This document shows, piece after piece, positions 16,769 to 25,609 of a stretch of DNA of 64,000 nt. The translations under genes and the position numbers were made by a program. The stretch lies in assembly GCF_002741055.1 (NCBI RefSeq), contig NZ_CP016809.1:930001-994000 (forward strand). The letters are read 5' to 3'. The notes under the pieces were generated by a model, which saw nothing but the letters and a program-made list of their open reading frames with translations, made no database searches and was not told where the DNA came from. Within the stretch, counting starts at the first letter, position 1, and every line of letters starts with the position of its first letter. The DNA comes from Paenibacillus ihbetae (lineage in GTDB: Bacteria > Bacillota > Bacilli > Paenibacillales > Paenibacillaceae).

Positions 16769-16925
16769 GATAAATAACTCACTTTTATTTAGTCAGTAAC
16801 TTTTCCGCTGCATTTTTTTATCCCTGTTCCTGTCCCGGAAGGAAATTGCTGCGCTCAAGGAGAACCCAATAATGCTGAAGAAAAACCAAGTACGTATTTG
16901 TATCGTGGTAAAGGAGATCAAGCAA

Positions 16926-17330
16926 ATGAAAACGTCGCTTAACATCATCGTAAGACCGACGGAAATCGATGTGAACGGTCATGTCAATAACGCCAAATAC
17001 CTGGAGTACCTGGAATGGGGAAGAGAAGAATGGTACGAGGCGGGAAATCTGCACTACGATGTGCTGAAAGAACTGGGTGTGCAGACCGTCACGGTCAACA
17101 TTAATATTAATTACAGGAAGGAATGCAGACAGGGAGAGCGGCTGACCATCACAACCGAGTCCCACAAGCTTGGAAGCAGCAGCCTGGTGCTCCTGCAGCA
17201 GATCCATAACGCTGACGGCGAGCTTTGCGCCGATGCCGCTGTAACGATCGTGACGATCGATATTCACTCCCGCAAGAGCCGGCCTGTTCCGGATGAATTA
17301 CGGGCGTTGTTTCAACGAGCCTCGACATAA
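16926..17330 (+). CDS. Acyl-CoA thioesterase, 4-hydroxybenzoyl-CoA thioesterase fold
   Basis: Single hot-dog domain protein, 134 aa, one of few plus-strand genes here. The motif PTEIDVNGHVNNAKYLEYLEWGREEW matches the YbgC/FadM type, in which an early aspartate or histidine region is catalytic and the long helix follows. It probably hydrolyses an acyl-CoA or acyl-ACP. The ATG at 16926 is preceded by AAAGGAGATCAAGCAA; the frame extends further upstream without a site. The substrate cannot be told from sequence. Confidence 0.85.
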   Translation: MKTSLNIIVRPTEIDVNGHVNNAKYLEYLEWGREEWYEAGNLHYDVLKELGVQTVTVNININYRKECRQGERLTITTESHKLGSSSLVLLQQIHNADGELCADAAVTIVTIDIHSRKSRPVPDELRALFQRAST

Positions 17331-17425
17331 TTTTGGAATAACCAGCCATTACACGGGTTTAGCCCAGTTAAACCGCCGACTATCGACGGCTACAAGCTTC
17401 GCCTATGGCTTTACCCGACCGCATA

Positions 17426-17455
17426 AAAAACAGGCCTCCGCAAGGGAGGCCTGTC
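17426..17455 (-). terminator. Intrinsic terminator after ppiB
   Basis: Minus-strand ACAGGCCTCC pairs with GGAGGCCTGT around a 5-base loop and is followed by TTTTTAT. Confidence 0.88.
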
Positions 17456-17472
17456 CATCCAATACTTACATA

Positions 17473-17904
17473 TTACGCTTCGAATACTTCGACCTTTTCC
17501 ATTTTGTCACGGCCTTTAAAAGCATCGATGTGCTCCATGCCTTCAACCACCTTGCCGAATACGGTATGCTGTCCGTCCAGGTGAGGCTGCGGCTCATAGC
17601 ATACATAGAACTGGCTTCCGCCCGTATTGCGTCCGGCATGCGCCATAGCCAAGCTTCCACGCTCATGCTTGTTCGGGTTGATCTCGCAATCGATCGTGTA
17701 GCCCGGTCCGCCTGTACCTGTTCCGTTCGGGCAGCCGCCTTGAGCAACGAAGCCCGGAATGACACGGTGGAATACTAGACCGTTATAGAAGCCGGAATTC
17801 GCGAGCTTCTCAAAATTTGCAACCGTGTTCGGTGCATCCTTTTCAAACAGATCGAGCAGTACCTCTTTACCGTTTTCCAATGTAATTCTCGCTTTTTTTG
17901 CCAT
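17473..17904 (-). CDS. ppiB: Cyclophilin-type peptidyl-prolyl isomerase PpiB
   Basis: Cytoplasmic prolyl isomerase of 143 aa with the cyclophilin motifs [32 protein letters not shown] (catalytic Arg, Gln and Phe region) and [11 protein letters not shown]. There is no signal peptide. The ATG at 17904 has GGAGATATTCGAT in front. B. subtilis ppiB also lies between lysA and the rib operon. Confidence 0.95.
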   Translation of the reverse strand: MAKKARITLENGKEVLLDLFEKDAPNTVANFEKLANSGFYNGLVFHRVIPGFVAQGGCPNGTGTGGPGYTIDCEINPNKHERGSLAMAHAGRNTGGSQFYVCYEPQPHLDGQHTVFGKVVEGMEHIDAFKGRDKMEKVEVFEA

Positions 17905-18053
17905 ATCGAATATCTCCTTTCGATGTACATTCCCTAAGATACGCATTTCATAAAACATGCAACTTCTAGTTTACTATGAAATAACTTGGGACGCAAAATG
18001 AACCTGCATCTTGCAGCGTCCATCCATCGTCCCGTGAAGACCCGGCAGTCCTT

Positions 18054-18097
18054 AAAAAAGCCCGGCCAAACCGATCGTACCGGCATGGCGGGCTTTG
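18054..18097 (-). terminator. Intrinsic terminator after lysA
   Basis: Minus-strand AAAGCCCGCCA pairs with TGGCCGGGCTTT (one bulge) around an inner CCGGTACGATCGG hairpin, followed by TTTT. Confidence 0.85.
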
Positions 18098-18161
18098 CAC
18101 AGGAATCGTCGGCTGTTGATTCACACCCTGTAAGGTGCAATTTGTGCCGATGGAAACGACT

Positions 18162-19493
18162 TTAGCTTGTAACGGTTTCTTTAGCGATCCGCGCAGGAAC
18201 GACGTCATTGCTGATAATATCCTGAAGCGACTCGCGTCGAACGACAAGCCGGCTCTGGCCATCCTTAACAAAAACGACGGCAGGTCTGCGGATCCGGTTG
18301 TAGTTGCTAGCCATGGAATAGTTGTACGCGCCCGTGCAGGATACGGCCAGCAGGTCTCCCGTGTTGACCTTAGGCAGATCCAGGTCCCAGATCAGCATGT
18401 CGCCGCTCTCGCAGCACTTGCCGGCAATCGAAACCGTCTCCTCCGGCTTCTCGTTGGCACGGTTGGCCAGCATGGCTTCATATTTCGATTCGTATAGGGC
18501 CGGTCTCGGGTTATCAGTCATCCCGCCGTCTACGGCAACGTATTTCCGTACCCCCGGAATGTCTTTGCTGGTGCCTACTGTATACAGCGTGGTGCCTGCC
18601 TCACCCACGATGCTGCGGCCAGGCTCTACCCAAATCTCTGGCAGCTCGCTGTCAATGCCGGCAAAATGGGTTTTCACCGCATCCGTAATCGCTTTAACGT
18701 AGTCGGATACATGAAGCGGGGTATCCCCGTCGACATAACGAATTCCGAAGCCGCCGCCAAGATTGACGACCTTGAAGGTGACGCCAAGATCCGCCTTGAC
18801 CTTCGCCGCAAATTCGGCAACGCGCGAAACGGCCATCTGGAAGCCTTCGACTTCGAAAATCTGCGAGCCGATATGGGAATGGATGCCGATCAATTGAAGA
18901 TTGTTCTGGGCGGCTGCCAGCTTCACCGCTTCAAAAGCCGAGCCGTTTCCGATATCGAATCCGAATTTGGAATCGGTTTGGCCTGTCGAGATATATTCAT
19001 GGGTATGCGCCTCAACGCCCGGCGTTAACCGAAGGAGAATGTTCACCTTCCGGTTCTTCTCGGCAGCAATGGCCTGGAGCATATGCAGCTCGACTACATT
19101 GTCCACGACGAAGCAGCCGATTTCGGCATCAATGGCCATTTCGATTTCTTCAGGCGTCTTGTTGTTGCCGTGAAAATGGATCCGCTGCACCGGAAAGCCG
19201 GCCTGCAGCGCCGTATACAGCTCCCCGTCGGAAACGACGTCCAGCGACATTCCTTCCTCATCGGCCAGCTGGCACATAGCCATTACGCAGAACGCCTTGC
19301 TGGCGTACGCGACTTGAAACTTCAAGCCGGATGCCTTAAAGGCTTCAATATATTCCCGGCAGCGGTTCCGGACCGCTTGCTCGTCCACAATATATAGAGG
19401 CGTACCGTACTGGGCTTTCAATTCGGATGTGTCGCATCCGCCGATCTCCAAGTGTCCCTGTTCGTTTATCTTGCTGGTACCGTGTAGAAACAT
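18162..19493 (-). CDS. lysA: Diaminopimelate decarboxylase
   Basis: PLP enzyme of the last step of lysine synthesis, 443 aa. The fold III barrel has the lysine Schiff-base segment YASKAF, then GSQIFE, the phosphate-binding NLGGGFGIRY and EPGRSIV. The C-terminal barrel brings the catalytic cysteine (GKCCESGD) and GAYNYSMASNYN. The ATG at 19493 follows GGAGG by 10 bases. Adjacent to spoVAF as in B. subtilis. No lysine riboswitch is visible in the leader. Confidence 0.96.
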   Translation of the reverse strand: MFLHGTSKINEQGHLEIGGCDTSELKAQYGTPLYIVDEQAVRNRCREYIEAFKASGLKFQVAYASKAFCVMAMCQLADEEGMSLDVVSDGELYTALQAGFPVQRIHFHGNNKTPEEIEMAIDAEIGCFVVDNVVELHMLQAIAAEKNRKVNILLRLTPGVEAHTHEYISTGQTDSKFGFDIGNGSAFEAVKLAAAQNNLQLIGIHSHIGSQIFEVEGFQMAVSRVAEFAAKVKADLGVTFKVVNLGGGFGIRYVDGDTPLHVSDYVKAITDAVKTHFAGIDSELPEIWVEPGRSIVGEAGTTLYTVGTSKDIPGVRKYVAVDGGMTDNPRPALYESKYEAMLANRANEKPEETVSIAGKCCESGDMLIWDLDLPKVNTGDLLAVSCTGAYNYSMASNYNRIRRPAVVFVKDGQSRLVVRRESLQDIISNDVVPARIAKETVTS

Positions 19494-19549
19494 GCTTACA
19501 ATTCCTCCGATCGCTTTATCAAAAATAGGATAATCGAATAATTGTTCAC

Positions 19550-19577
19550 AGTATAGCAGACAACGAAACGTAAGCAA
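19550..19577 (-). promoter_or_regulatory. Sigma-A promoter of lysA
   Basis: Minus-strand TTGCTT, 16 bases, TATACT, about 55 bases before the lysA start. It lies just downstream of spoVAF. Confidence 0.7.
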
Positions 19578-19610
19578 AATGGATTTTTCAACACATCATT
19601 TGTGTTATTA

Positions 19611-21248
19611 TCAATGCCTTCTTTTGGAATTCATTTCAGTTCCCATTTTGGTGTGATCCCTTGTTTTGTTAAGGGCCGGGCGTCTCGTTGACGTCAGCAG
19701 CGGTTTGCGGAACAAAATCTCGCCCATGGCCTTTGCACTAAATGGTATAAAAGGCCATAAATATGACGAGTTATAGGACCGGTGCGTCGTTAAGGATAGA
19801 ATCAGCAGCGTGCTGCCGATAACGAACCCTTTCACACCGAACAGCGCGGTCGCCACAAGCAGAACGAGCCGGACCATCCGGTTGGCCAGCCCGAGCTCAT
19901 AGCTTGGTGTGGCGAACATGCCGATAGCCGCCACGGCCATATAAAGCACCACCTCGTTGACAAACAGCCCGGTTTTGACGGCGATATCGCCGATCAGAAT
20001 CGCGGCAATCAGGCCCATGGCCGAGGCAAGCGGTGTCGGCGTATGAACGGCAGCCAAGCGCAGCAAATCCACGCCGAATTCGACGATCAGAAACTGTCCG
20101 ATAATCGGAATCTTGGCGTTCTCCTGCGGCCCGAGGATGTCCAGCGCCGGCGGTTTCAGCTCCGGATGGACGACGAGCAGCATCCAGAGCGGCAGCAGAA
20201 ACATCGAGGCAAAGATGCCCCCAAACCGGATCCATCTTAAATAGGTGCCCATGAACGCGGTCTGCCGGTTCTCCTCGGCATGCTGGCATAGATCGAAGAA
20301 GGTCGTCGGCATGATCATCACGCTGGGCGATGTATCGACCATGACGACGATCCGTCCCTCCAGCAGGTGAGAGGCCACCACGTCCGGCCGTTCGGAATAT
20401 CGGACGAGCGGGTACGGATGCCAGCCCTTATTCACGATTGCTTCCTCCAGCTGCTTGTCGCCAAGGGGCAGCCCTTCGAGATCGAGCTGCTTGATTTTCC
20501 GGCGAATCGCTTCTACCTGCACGCGATCAACGATATCGTCGATGAAGAGCAGGCTCACATCCGTCTTGGTCCGTCTTCCGACCTTCATCGTCTCCACATG
20601 AAGCCCCGGGTCACGGACCCGGCGCCGCACGAGATTGATATTGGTTACGATCGTCTCCGTAAACCCGTCCCTCGCCCCCCGAACGACGCGTTCGACCGCC
20701 GGCTCTTCCAGCCCGCGTACGGGATACTTCCGGGTATCCAGCAGGATGGCGGTGCTTGAGCCCTCGATGAACAACGCGCATATTCCGCATAACACGTCAT
20801 TGATCACCTTGCTCAGCTTCGACACCTGCTCGACCTGAACATGAGGAATATACGCCTTCATCATGTCGTTCAGCGCGTGGCCGTCCCTGACATCCTCCGG
20901 CTTCAGGTAGGTAAGACGGGTTAATATTTCGGAAACGATGACGTCGTTCGTGAAGCCGTTCAGGAACAGAAGCGCTGCCGGCCTCCCTGCAAAGGTCATC
21001 TCGCGAATGATGACGTCAAAGGACACGCCGTAGCCCATCACTTCCTTCAGCGTCTCTTTCAGGACGCTGATCTTCTCCGGCACGCGGTCCTCACCCTGCC
21101 AGTATATGACCGATTCCTCCGTGCTGTCCGAGGTTTCCGCATTTCTCTTTTCCTTAAGCGCCTCCTCCTCCAGCTCCTTGATTTCGGGAGGCGGGATCAC
21201 CGGGATGTCCGGTTCTATGCCGTCGTTATAGGTTCTATTCTCGTCCAT
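19611..21248 (-). CDS. spoVAF: Spore germination protein SpoVAF (GerA family)
   Basis: 545-aa GerA/GerKA-like membrane protein. A long soluble N-terminal region (about residues 1-330), beginning with an acidic, proline-rich stretch, contains EVMGYGVSFDVIIREMTF and the typical VDTSPSVMIMPTTFFDL entry to the membrane. About four to five helices follow (roughly 335-500). SpoVAF is known to sit in the spore inner membrane and to help germination. It follows spoVAB by 25 bases; spoVAC, D and E are absent from this cluster. Confidence 0.92.
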   Translation of the reverse strand: MDENRTYNDGIEPDIPVIPPPEIKELEEEALKEKRNAETSDSTEESVIYWQGEDRVPEKISVLKETLKEVMGYGVSFDVIIREMTFAGRPAALLFLNGFTNDVIVSEILTRLTYLKPEDVRDGHALNDMMKAYIPHVQVEQVSKLSKVINDVLCGICALFIEGSSTAILLDTRKYPVRGLEEPAVERVVRGARDGFTETIVTNINLVRRRVRDPGLHVETMKVGRRTKTDVSLLFIDDIVDRVQVEAIRRKIKQLDLEGLPLGDKQLEEAIVNKGWHPYPLVRYSERPDVVASHLLEGRIVVMVDTSPSVMIMPTTFFDLCQHAEENRQTAFMGTYLRWIRFGGIFASMFLLPLWMLLVVHPELKPPALDILGPQENAKIPIIGQFLIVEFGVDLLRLAAVHTPTPLASAMGLIAAILIGDIAVKTGLFVNEVVLYMAVAAIGMFATPSYELGLANRMVRLVLLVATALFGVKGFVIGSTLLILSLTTHRSYNSSYLWPFIPFSAKAMGEILFRKPLLTSTRRPALNKTRDHTKMGTEMNSKRRH

Positions 21249-21273
21249 CGTATACCTCCTGATCGTGTAACTA

Positions 21274-21702
21274 TCATTGATTGTATATAAGCCAATCGAA
21301 CAGCGAGCCGGCGACCTTTCCGGCGACCATCGCCATCAGGAGCCCGAATAAATAACCGGTTAAACGAAGCCGCTTCGCCAAAATCGGCAGAACATTCAAC
21401 ACCTCGGTCAGTGCGGCTGCCAGCATGCCGATAAAGATGCCGCACATCAGCCCGATCACCGTGCTCACAACCGGTCCGAGCGGAATCGACCAATGCCAAA
21501 AGTCGGCAAGCGTGCCGACGAAGGAGCCGGAAATCAGCGCTCCCTCATACCAATGAACCCGACGGTAGGTCGAGGTTAGCTGGGACAGCCGCGGAATGAT
21601 ATCGAGCACGATAATCAGGGCAATGACCCCGCCTCCGACCGCGATTCCCCCGGCCACGCCGAGCATGCACGTAAATATCCCTTGGAGTATGGAAGTCATC
21701 AC
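21274..21702 (-). CDS. spoVAB: Stage V sporulation protein AB
   Basis: Small hydrophobic protein (142 aa) with four predicted helices and glycine-rich packing segments (GVAGGIAVGGGVIA, STVIGLMCGIFIGMLAAAL). It belongs to the SpoVA system linked to dipicolinate movement and germination. The coding region starts with GTG immediately followed by ATG and overlaps the spoVAA stop, so it is translationally coupled. Confidence 0.92.
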   Translation of the reverse strand: MMTSILQGIFTCMLGVAGGIAVGGGVIALIIVLDIIPRLSQLTSTYRRVHWYEGALISGSFVGTLADFWHWSIPLGPVVSTVIGLMCGIFIGMLAAALTEVLNVLPILAKRLRLTGYLFGLLMAMVAGKVAGSLFDWLIYNQ

Positions 21703-22343
21703 GATTCATTCCCGCGCCCTTCAGCCGCTTTGTTCATTTTGCGGTATTCTTCAGCCACGACATATTGATCGAGGTTTTCCTGATACAAATACATCTCGAC
21801 CTCCAGCGGTGTCGGCTCCTCATTCCATTTTTTCTTGAACAAATGATTGAAGAATACCGTCATGCCGAACCCAAGACCGAGGGAATAGGCAATTTGGAAC
21901 AGGTAAGGATGCTCATCCCTTTCTCCCGTTACCATCTCGACTATTCGTATCTGCACCTCGAGCATATTGACGTCCGCATGGAAATTCATGATCGTAAGCG
22001 CCGATCCGAAGAACAGCAGCAGCCAAACGAGAGGGAACCACAGCCTGGAGCCTCTGCTCTCCGGTCCGGTAAGCTCGACGAGCGTATGATGATTGCCCAT
22101 CGGCTCGATATGAACGTCCGGAATGAGCTGCCGGATCCTCGGTATGATCTGGATCAAGTCCATCACCATCCGATTGCCGTCCATGTCCTTCGGCTGCACG
22201 AGGGGAAGGGCGGCTAACCGATCTTCCCATTCCGGATCGCAGACGATGAAAGCGACATCGCCAAGCTTAACGGTTTGGTCTTTCGGAATACGAATGCGGC
22301 TTCGCAGCTGCAGAAACACCGTCGGAGTGGGATTGACCTTCAT
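21699..22343 (-). CDS. spoVAA: Stage V sporulation protein AA
   Basis: 214-aa protein with a soluble N-terminal domain (KVNPTPTVFLQLRSRI onward, about 90 residues) and two hydrophobic helices around residues 95-115 and 140-165. It is the first gene of the reduced spoVA cluster. The ATG at 22343 follows AAAGGAG, and a sigma-G promoter lies just upstream, in agreement with forespore expression. Confidence 0.92.
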   Translation of the reverse strand: MKVNPTPTVFLQLRSRIRIPKDQTVKLGDVAFIVCDPEWEDRLAALPLVQPKDMDGNRMVMDLIQIIPRIRQLIPDVHIEPMGNHHTLVELTGPESRGSRLWFPLVWLLLFFGSALTIMNFHADVNMLEVQIRIVEMVTGERDEHPYLFQIAYSLGLGFGMTVFFNHLFKKKWNEEPTPLEVEMYLYQENLDQYVVAEEYRKMNKAAEGRGNES

Positions 22344-22375
22344 CCAGAAACACTCCTTTACTGCTAAATTACCGT

Positions 22376-22405
22376 TAGTATGGGAAATCCCTGTGAATTC
22401 TACTC
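22376..22405 (-). promoter_or_regulatory. Sigma-G promoter of spoVAA
   Basis: Minus-strand GAGTA, 18 bases, CATACTA. The -10 fits the sigma-G form CATNNTA completely and the -35 fits GHATR at 4 of 5 positions. The start point would be about 25 bases before spoVAA. Confidence 0.7.
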
Positions 22406-22502
22406 CAATTCCCCAAAAAGACTGCTGTGTCAACTGAAAAATCATGCAGCATTCCCGCGATTAGAATCACGGCCTGTACCTCTTTGCGGTCAGGAGGACA
22501 TG

Positions 22503-22535
22503 AAAAAGCGCCTCTTCAATTATGAAAGAGGCGCT
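22503..22535 (-). terminator. Intrinsic terminator after sigF
   Basis: Minus-strand AGCGCCTCTT pairs exactly with AAGAGGCGCT, followed by TTTTC. It separates the spoIIA operon from spoVA. Confidence 0.88.
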
Positions 22536-22573
22536 CCTTCCGAGCACATCGCATTCCGGAATCGGCAATTACG

Positions 22574-23329
22574 CTACTGCGCGATTTCATTCCGTATGCT
22601 CTGCAGTATTTTTTTCTCCAGCCTCGACACCTGGACCTGGGAGATCCCGAGCCGGGTTGCCACCTCTGATTGCGTCTGATCGCGGTAATACCGCAAATAG
22701 ACGATAAGGCGTTCCCGTTCGGTCAAGCTTCCGATCGCTTCATTCAAAGCCAGCTTGTCGAACCAGCGCTCCTGCGAATCATCGGCAATCTGATCCATCA
22801 GCGTAATCGGATCCCCGTCATTTTCAAATACCGTTTCGTGAATGGAGGTCGGCGGCTTGTTGGCTTCCTGGGCAAACACCACGTCCTCCGGCGTTACCCC
22901 CAGCTCCTCGGCAACCTCCTTCACCGTCGGCAGACGGTCGAGCTGCTTGGACAGCTCGTCCCGCTTCTTCCTGACTTTATTGGCCATTTCCTTGAGGGAG
23001 CGGCTGACCTTCAAGGTCCCGTCATCCCGCAGGAAGCGCTGAATCTCCCCGATAATCATCGGCACGGCATAGGTAGAGAACTTTACGTCATAACTGAGAT
23101 CGAACTTGTCCACGGACTTCAGGAGACCGATACAGCCGATTTGAAAAAGATCATCCGGCTCATACCCCCGGTTCATAAACCGCTGAACGACAGACCAGAC
23201 AAGCCGAATATTACAATTGACAAGCGTATCCCGGGCAACATGATCCCCGTTTTGGCTGAGTGCAATGAGTCGTTTGACCTCCGCGTCGTCCAAATAAGTC
23301 TGCGAAGTTTTTTTCACATCGGCATCCAT
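22574..23329 (-). CDS. sigF: RNA polymerase sigma-F factor
   Basis: First forespore-specific sigma factor, 251 aa. Region 2 (DDLFQIGCIGLLKSVDKFD, FSTYAVPMIIGEIQRFLRDD), region 3 (LPTVKEVAEELGVTPEDV) and region 4 (RERLIVYLRYYRDQTQSEVATRLGISQVQVSRLEKKIL) are complete. It is held inactive by SpoIIAB until SpoIIAA is dephosphorylated by SpoIIE. Last gene of spoIIAA-spoIIAB-sigF, 11 bases after spoIIAB. Confidence 0.97.
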   Translation of the reverse strand: MDADVKKTSQTYLDDAEVKRLIALSQNGDHVARDTLVNCNIRLVWSVVQRFMNRGYEPDDLFQIGCIGLLKSVDKFDLSYDVKFSTYAVPMIIGEIQRFLRDDGTLKVSRSLKEMANKVRKKRDELSKQLDRLPTVKEVAEELGVTPEDVVFAQEANKPPTSIHETVFENDGDPITLMDQIADDSQERWFDKLALNEAIGSLTERERLIVYLRYYRDQTQSEVATRLGISQVQVSRLEKKILQSIRNEIAQ

Positions 23330-23340
23330 TTGTCCAACCC

Positions 23341-23799
23341 CTAATTATATAAAGCTTTCTTAGATTCGATCCTCTTTTTCATTTTGATCGAGGTGCCGCT
23401 GCCCGGCTGGCTGACCACTTCAAATTCATCCATGAAGTTCTCCATAATCGTGAACCCCATACCGGACCGCTCCAGCTCAGGCTTGGACGTATACAGCGGC
23501 TGCTTGGCCATTTCAAGATCCTCGATGCCCCTGCCGTCATCTTCAATGCAGAGGGTGATGACATCTCCGTCAATCGAAGCCTCGATCTTCACGATCCCCT
23601 CCGGATTGCTGTCATAGCCGTGAATGATGCAGTTGGTCACCGCTTCGGAAACGACCGTCTTCAGGTCGCTCAGCTCATCCATCGTCGGATCCAGCTGCGA
23701 GATGAACGCTGCCACGGCAACACGGGCAAAGGATTCGTTCTCCGACTTGGCGGCAAACTGCAGAGTCATAAAATTATGCTGCGACTTACCTTCACTCAT
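23341..23799 (-). CDS. spoIIAB: Anti-sigma-F factor / serine kinase SpoIIAB
   Basis: GHKL-fold protein of 152 aa that binds sigma-F and also phosphorylates SpoIIAA. The ATP-binding boxes are visible: [11 protein letters not shown] (N box), DDGRGIEDL (G1), and [14 protein letters not shown] (G2). Its start overlaps the spoIIAA stop by 4 bases, so production of partner proteins is coupled. Confidence 0.97.
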   Translation of the reverse strand: MSEGKSQHNFMTLQFAAKSENESFARVAVAAFISQLDPTMDELSDLKTVVSEAVTNCIIHGYDSNPEGIVKIEASIDGDVITLCIEDDGRGIEDLEMAKQPLYTSKPELERSGMGFTIMENFMDEFEVVSQPGSGTSIKMKKRIESKKALYN

Positions 23800-24149
23800 G
23801 ACACTACCTCCAAACCCGAGAGCGCCGTACCCTCGTTCTCATAGATCGGCATGATCTTGAACAAGCCCGACATTTCAAGCAGACGATAAACCTGCGGTTT
23901 GACGTCGCAGACCGCCATCTTGCCGCCTTTTTGCTTGATGAATTTATAGCGTCCCAGAATGACGCCAAGACCCGAGCTGTCCATAAACTCCAGATCCTTC
24001 AAGCTCAGCACCAGGTGCTCGGTTTGCCGCCGCTGGATTGCCTCATCCAGCTGAAGGCGAACCGAATCGGCCGTGTGATGGTCAAGTTCCCCCGACAAGC
24101 GGACGATCAGCACATGCCTGTGATGCTCCATATCAACATGCAGATTCAT
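23796..24149 (-). CDS. spoIIAA: Anti-anti-sigma factor SpoIIAA
   Basis: STAS-domain protein of 117 aa. The phosphorylated serine lies in [16 protein letters not shown]; by position it is S58, as in B. subtilis. Unphosphorylated SpoIIAA displaces sigma-F from SpoIIAB. First gene of the operon, with GGGAGGAG before the ATG and a sigma-H promoter upstream. Confidence 0.97.
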   Translation of the reverse strand: MNLHVDMEHHRHVLIVRLSGELDHHTADSVRLQLDEAIQRRQTEHLVLSLKDLEFMDSSGLGVILGRYKFIKQKGGKMAVCDVKPQVYRLLEMSGLFKIMPIYENEGTALSGLEVVS

Positions 24150-24181
24150 GTTTGCTCACTCTCCTCCCTGACATGAACAAA

Positions 24182-24211
24182 GATTTCTACAATGGAAAAA
24201 GACTTTCCTGC
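24182..24211 (-). promoter_or_regulatory. Sigma-H promoter of the spoIIA operon
   Basis: Minus-strand GCAGGAAAG, 12 bases, GTAGAAATC, close to the sigma-H form RNAGGAWWW - RNNGAATWW. It sits about 35 bases before spoIIAA and downstream of dacF. The B. subtilis operon uses sigma-H with Spo0A. I do not see a perfect 0A box next to it. Confidence 0.65.
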
Positions 24212-24240
24212 CCCCCGACAAAACTAGAAGAAAACTCCTA

Positions 24241-25428
24241 TCAATCTACATGAAACAACTTGCCTGTCGTCCGTTTAAACAGCTTCCAGAATCCGGCTTT
24301 CTTCACCTCGACCGGTGATGTCAGTTCAAATTCCTTCACCAGCGCGTCCCCTTGATAAACCGACAGCTTCCCGATCACTTGCCCGGCAGCAACCGGAGCC
24401 TTCAGACCCTCGTTCCACTGAAGCTCATGCCGGATATCCTCGGTTTTCGCAGTCTTTTTAACCAGCACGTTGTACTCTTTGTCCGCCTGAATGGTAATCT
24501 CCGGCACGCTGCCCTTCTCCACCTTCAGGACGCCGAGCACTTCGCCCGGCTTATAAATGGAATGCATCGCATATTGGGAGAACGCATAATCGAATAACCG
24601 GGATACTTCATTGTTGCGGGTCTTCGTATCCGGAGCTCCCATCACCACCGCGATCGTGCGCAGCCCGTCCCGCTTGGCCGTTGCCGACAAGCAGAATTTG
24701 GCCTCCGAGGTGTAGCCGGTCTTCAAACCGTCCGCCCCCGTGTAAAAACGGACCAGCTTGTTCGTATTGACCAGCCAGAACGGCTTTGGCGTATCTTTCC
24801 GCAAATAATCCTGATAGGCGCCGGTATACTTCGTAATACCCTCATACTTCAGCAGCTCGCGGCTCATCACGGCGATGTCATGCGCCGAAGTGTAATGATT
24901 GTCTGCCGGCAATCCGTTGCAGTTGACGAAATGCGTATCCTTCATACCGAGCTCCGCCGCCTTCTCGTTCATCAGCTTGACAAAGGCTTCCTCCGTGCCT
25001 GCAATCTTCTCCGCCATCGCTACGGAAGCGTCGTTGCCGGATGCCATAGCGATCCCCTTGAGCATCTCTTCGACGGTCATTTCTTCCCCGGGCTCGAGGA
25101 AGATTTGGGATCCCCCCATCGAAGCGGCATATTCGCTGGTGCGAACCTTATCGGTCAACTTCAAGCGCCCTTCGTCAATGGCCTCCATCGTCAGCAGCAT
25201 CGTCATAATCTTTGTGATGCTCGCCGGAGGCAGCTTATCATGGCTGTTTTTTTCGTAAATGATGGTTCCGGTATCCGCATCAAGCAAGATGGCGGAACGG
25301 GCACTAGGCGCCAGCTCCCCCTGGGATGATCCGCCGGTATTGATGTTTTCCTCGGCATAGCTTGGTACTGCCGCACTGGACCATCCCATAACGAAAGCAA
25401 GCAATCCAGCAATTAACGCTTTTTTCAA
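24241..25428 (-). CDS. dacF: D-alanyl-D-alanine carboxypeptidase DacF
   Basis: Exported penicillin-binding protein, about 395 aa, with a signal peptide ending near SYAEEN. Active-site motifs: SITK (S70-K73), SGNDAS and KTG in the GADGLKTGYTSEA segment, then a PBP5-type C-terminal domain and an amphipathic end (FWKLFKRTTGKLF) suited to membrane attachment. It is the forespore homologue placed upstream of spoIIAA in spore formers and shapes cortex cross-linking. I chose the TTG at 25428 because AGGAGGGG lies 6 bases before it. Confidence 0.92.
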   Translation of the reverse strand: MKKALIAGLLAFVMGWSSAAVPSYAEENINTGGSSQGELAPSARSAILLDADTGTIIYEKNSHDKLPPASITKIMTMLLTMEAIDEGRLKLTDKVRTSEYAASMGGSQIFLEPGEEMTVEEMLKGIAMASGNDASVAMAEKIAGTEEAFVKLMNEKAAELGMKDTHFVNCNGLPADNHYTSAHDIAVMSRELLKYEGITKYTGAYQDYLRKDTPKPFWLVNTNKLVRFYTGADGLKTGYTSEAKFCLSATAKRDGLRTIAVVMGAPDTKTRNNEVSRLFDYAFSQYAMHSIYKPGEVLGVLKVEKGSVPEITIQADKEYNVLVKKTAKTEDIRHELQWNEGLKAPVAAGQVIGKLSVYQGDALVKEFELTSPVEVKKAGFWKLFKRTTGKLFHVD

Positions 25429-25533
25429 TTCCGTCCCCTCCTGACTTCGTAATGGCATCCCGTATGTATACGGGTCTCTCTAACCATTGTCGTCAGGTTG
25501 GAAACAAATTATTCCAGTATTTAGGCTGGATGC

Positions 25534-25586
25534 AAAAAAAGACCCGTCCTTGCCGACAGCGTTATTCACGCTCGCAAGTACAGGTC
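25534..25586 (-). terminator. Intrinsic terminator after punA
   Basis: Minus-strand GACCTGTACTTGC pairs with GCAAGGACGGGTC, enclosing a loop, and is followed by TTTTTTT. It lies 24 bases past the punA stop. Confidence 0.85.
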
Positions 25587-25609
25587 TCTGTAGCGCTTGG
25601 GAAGATAGA

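Noticed and set aside
19494..19610. Lysine riboswitch before lysA
   Set aside because: The leader is only about 55 bases from promoter to start, too short for the aptamer.
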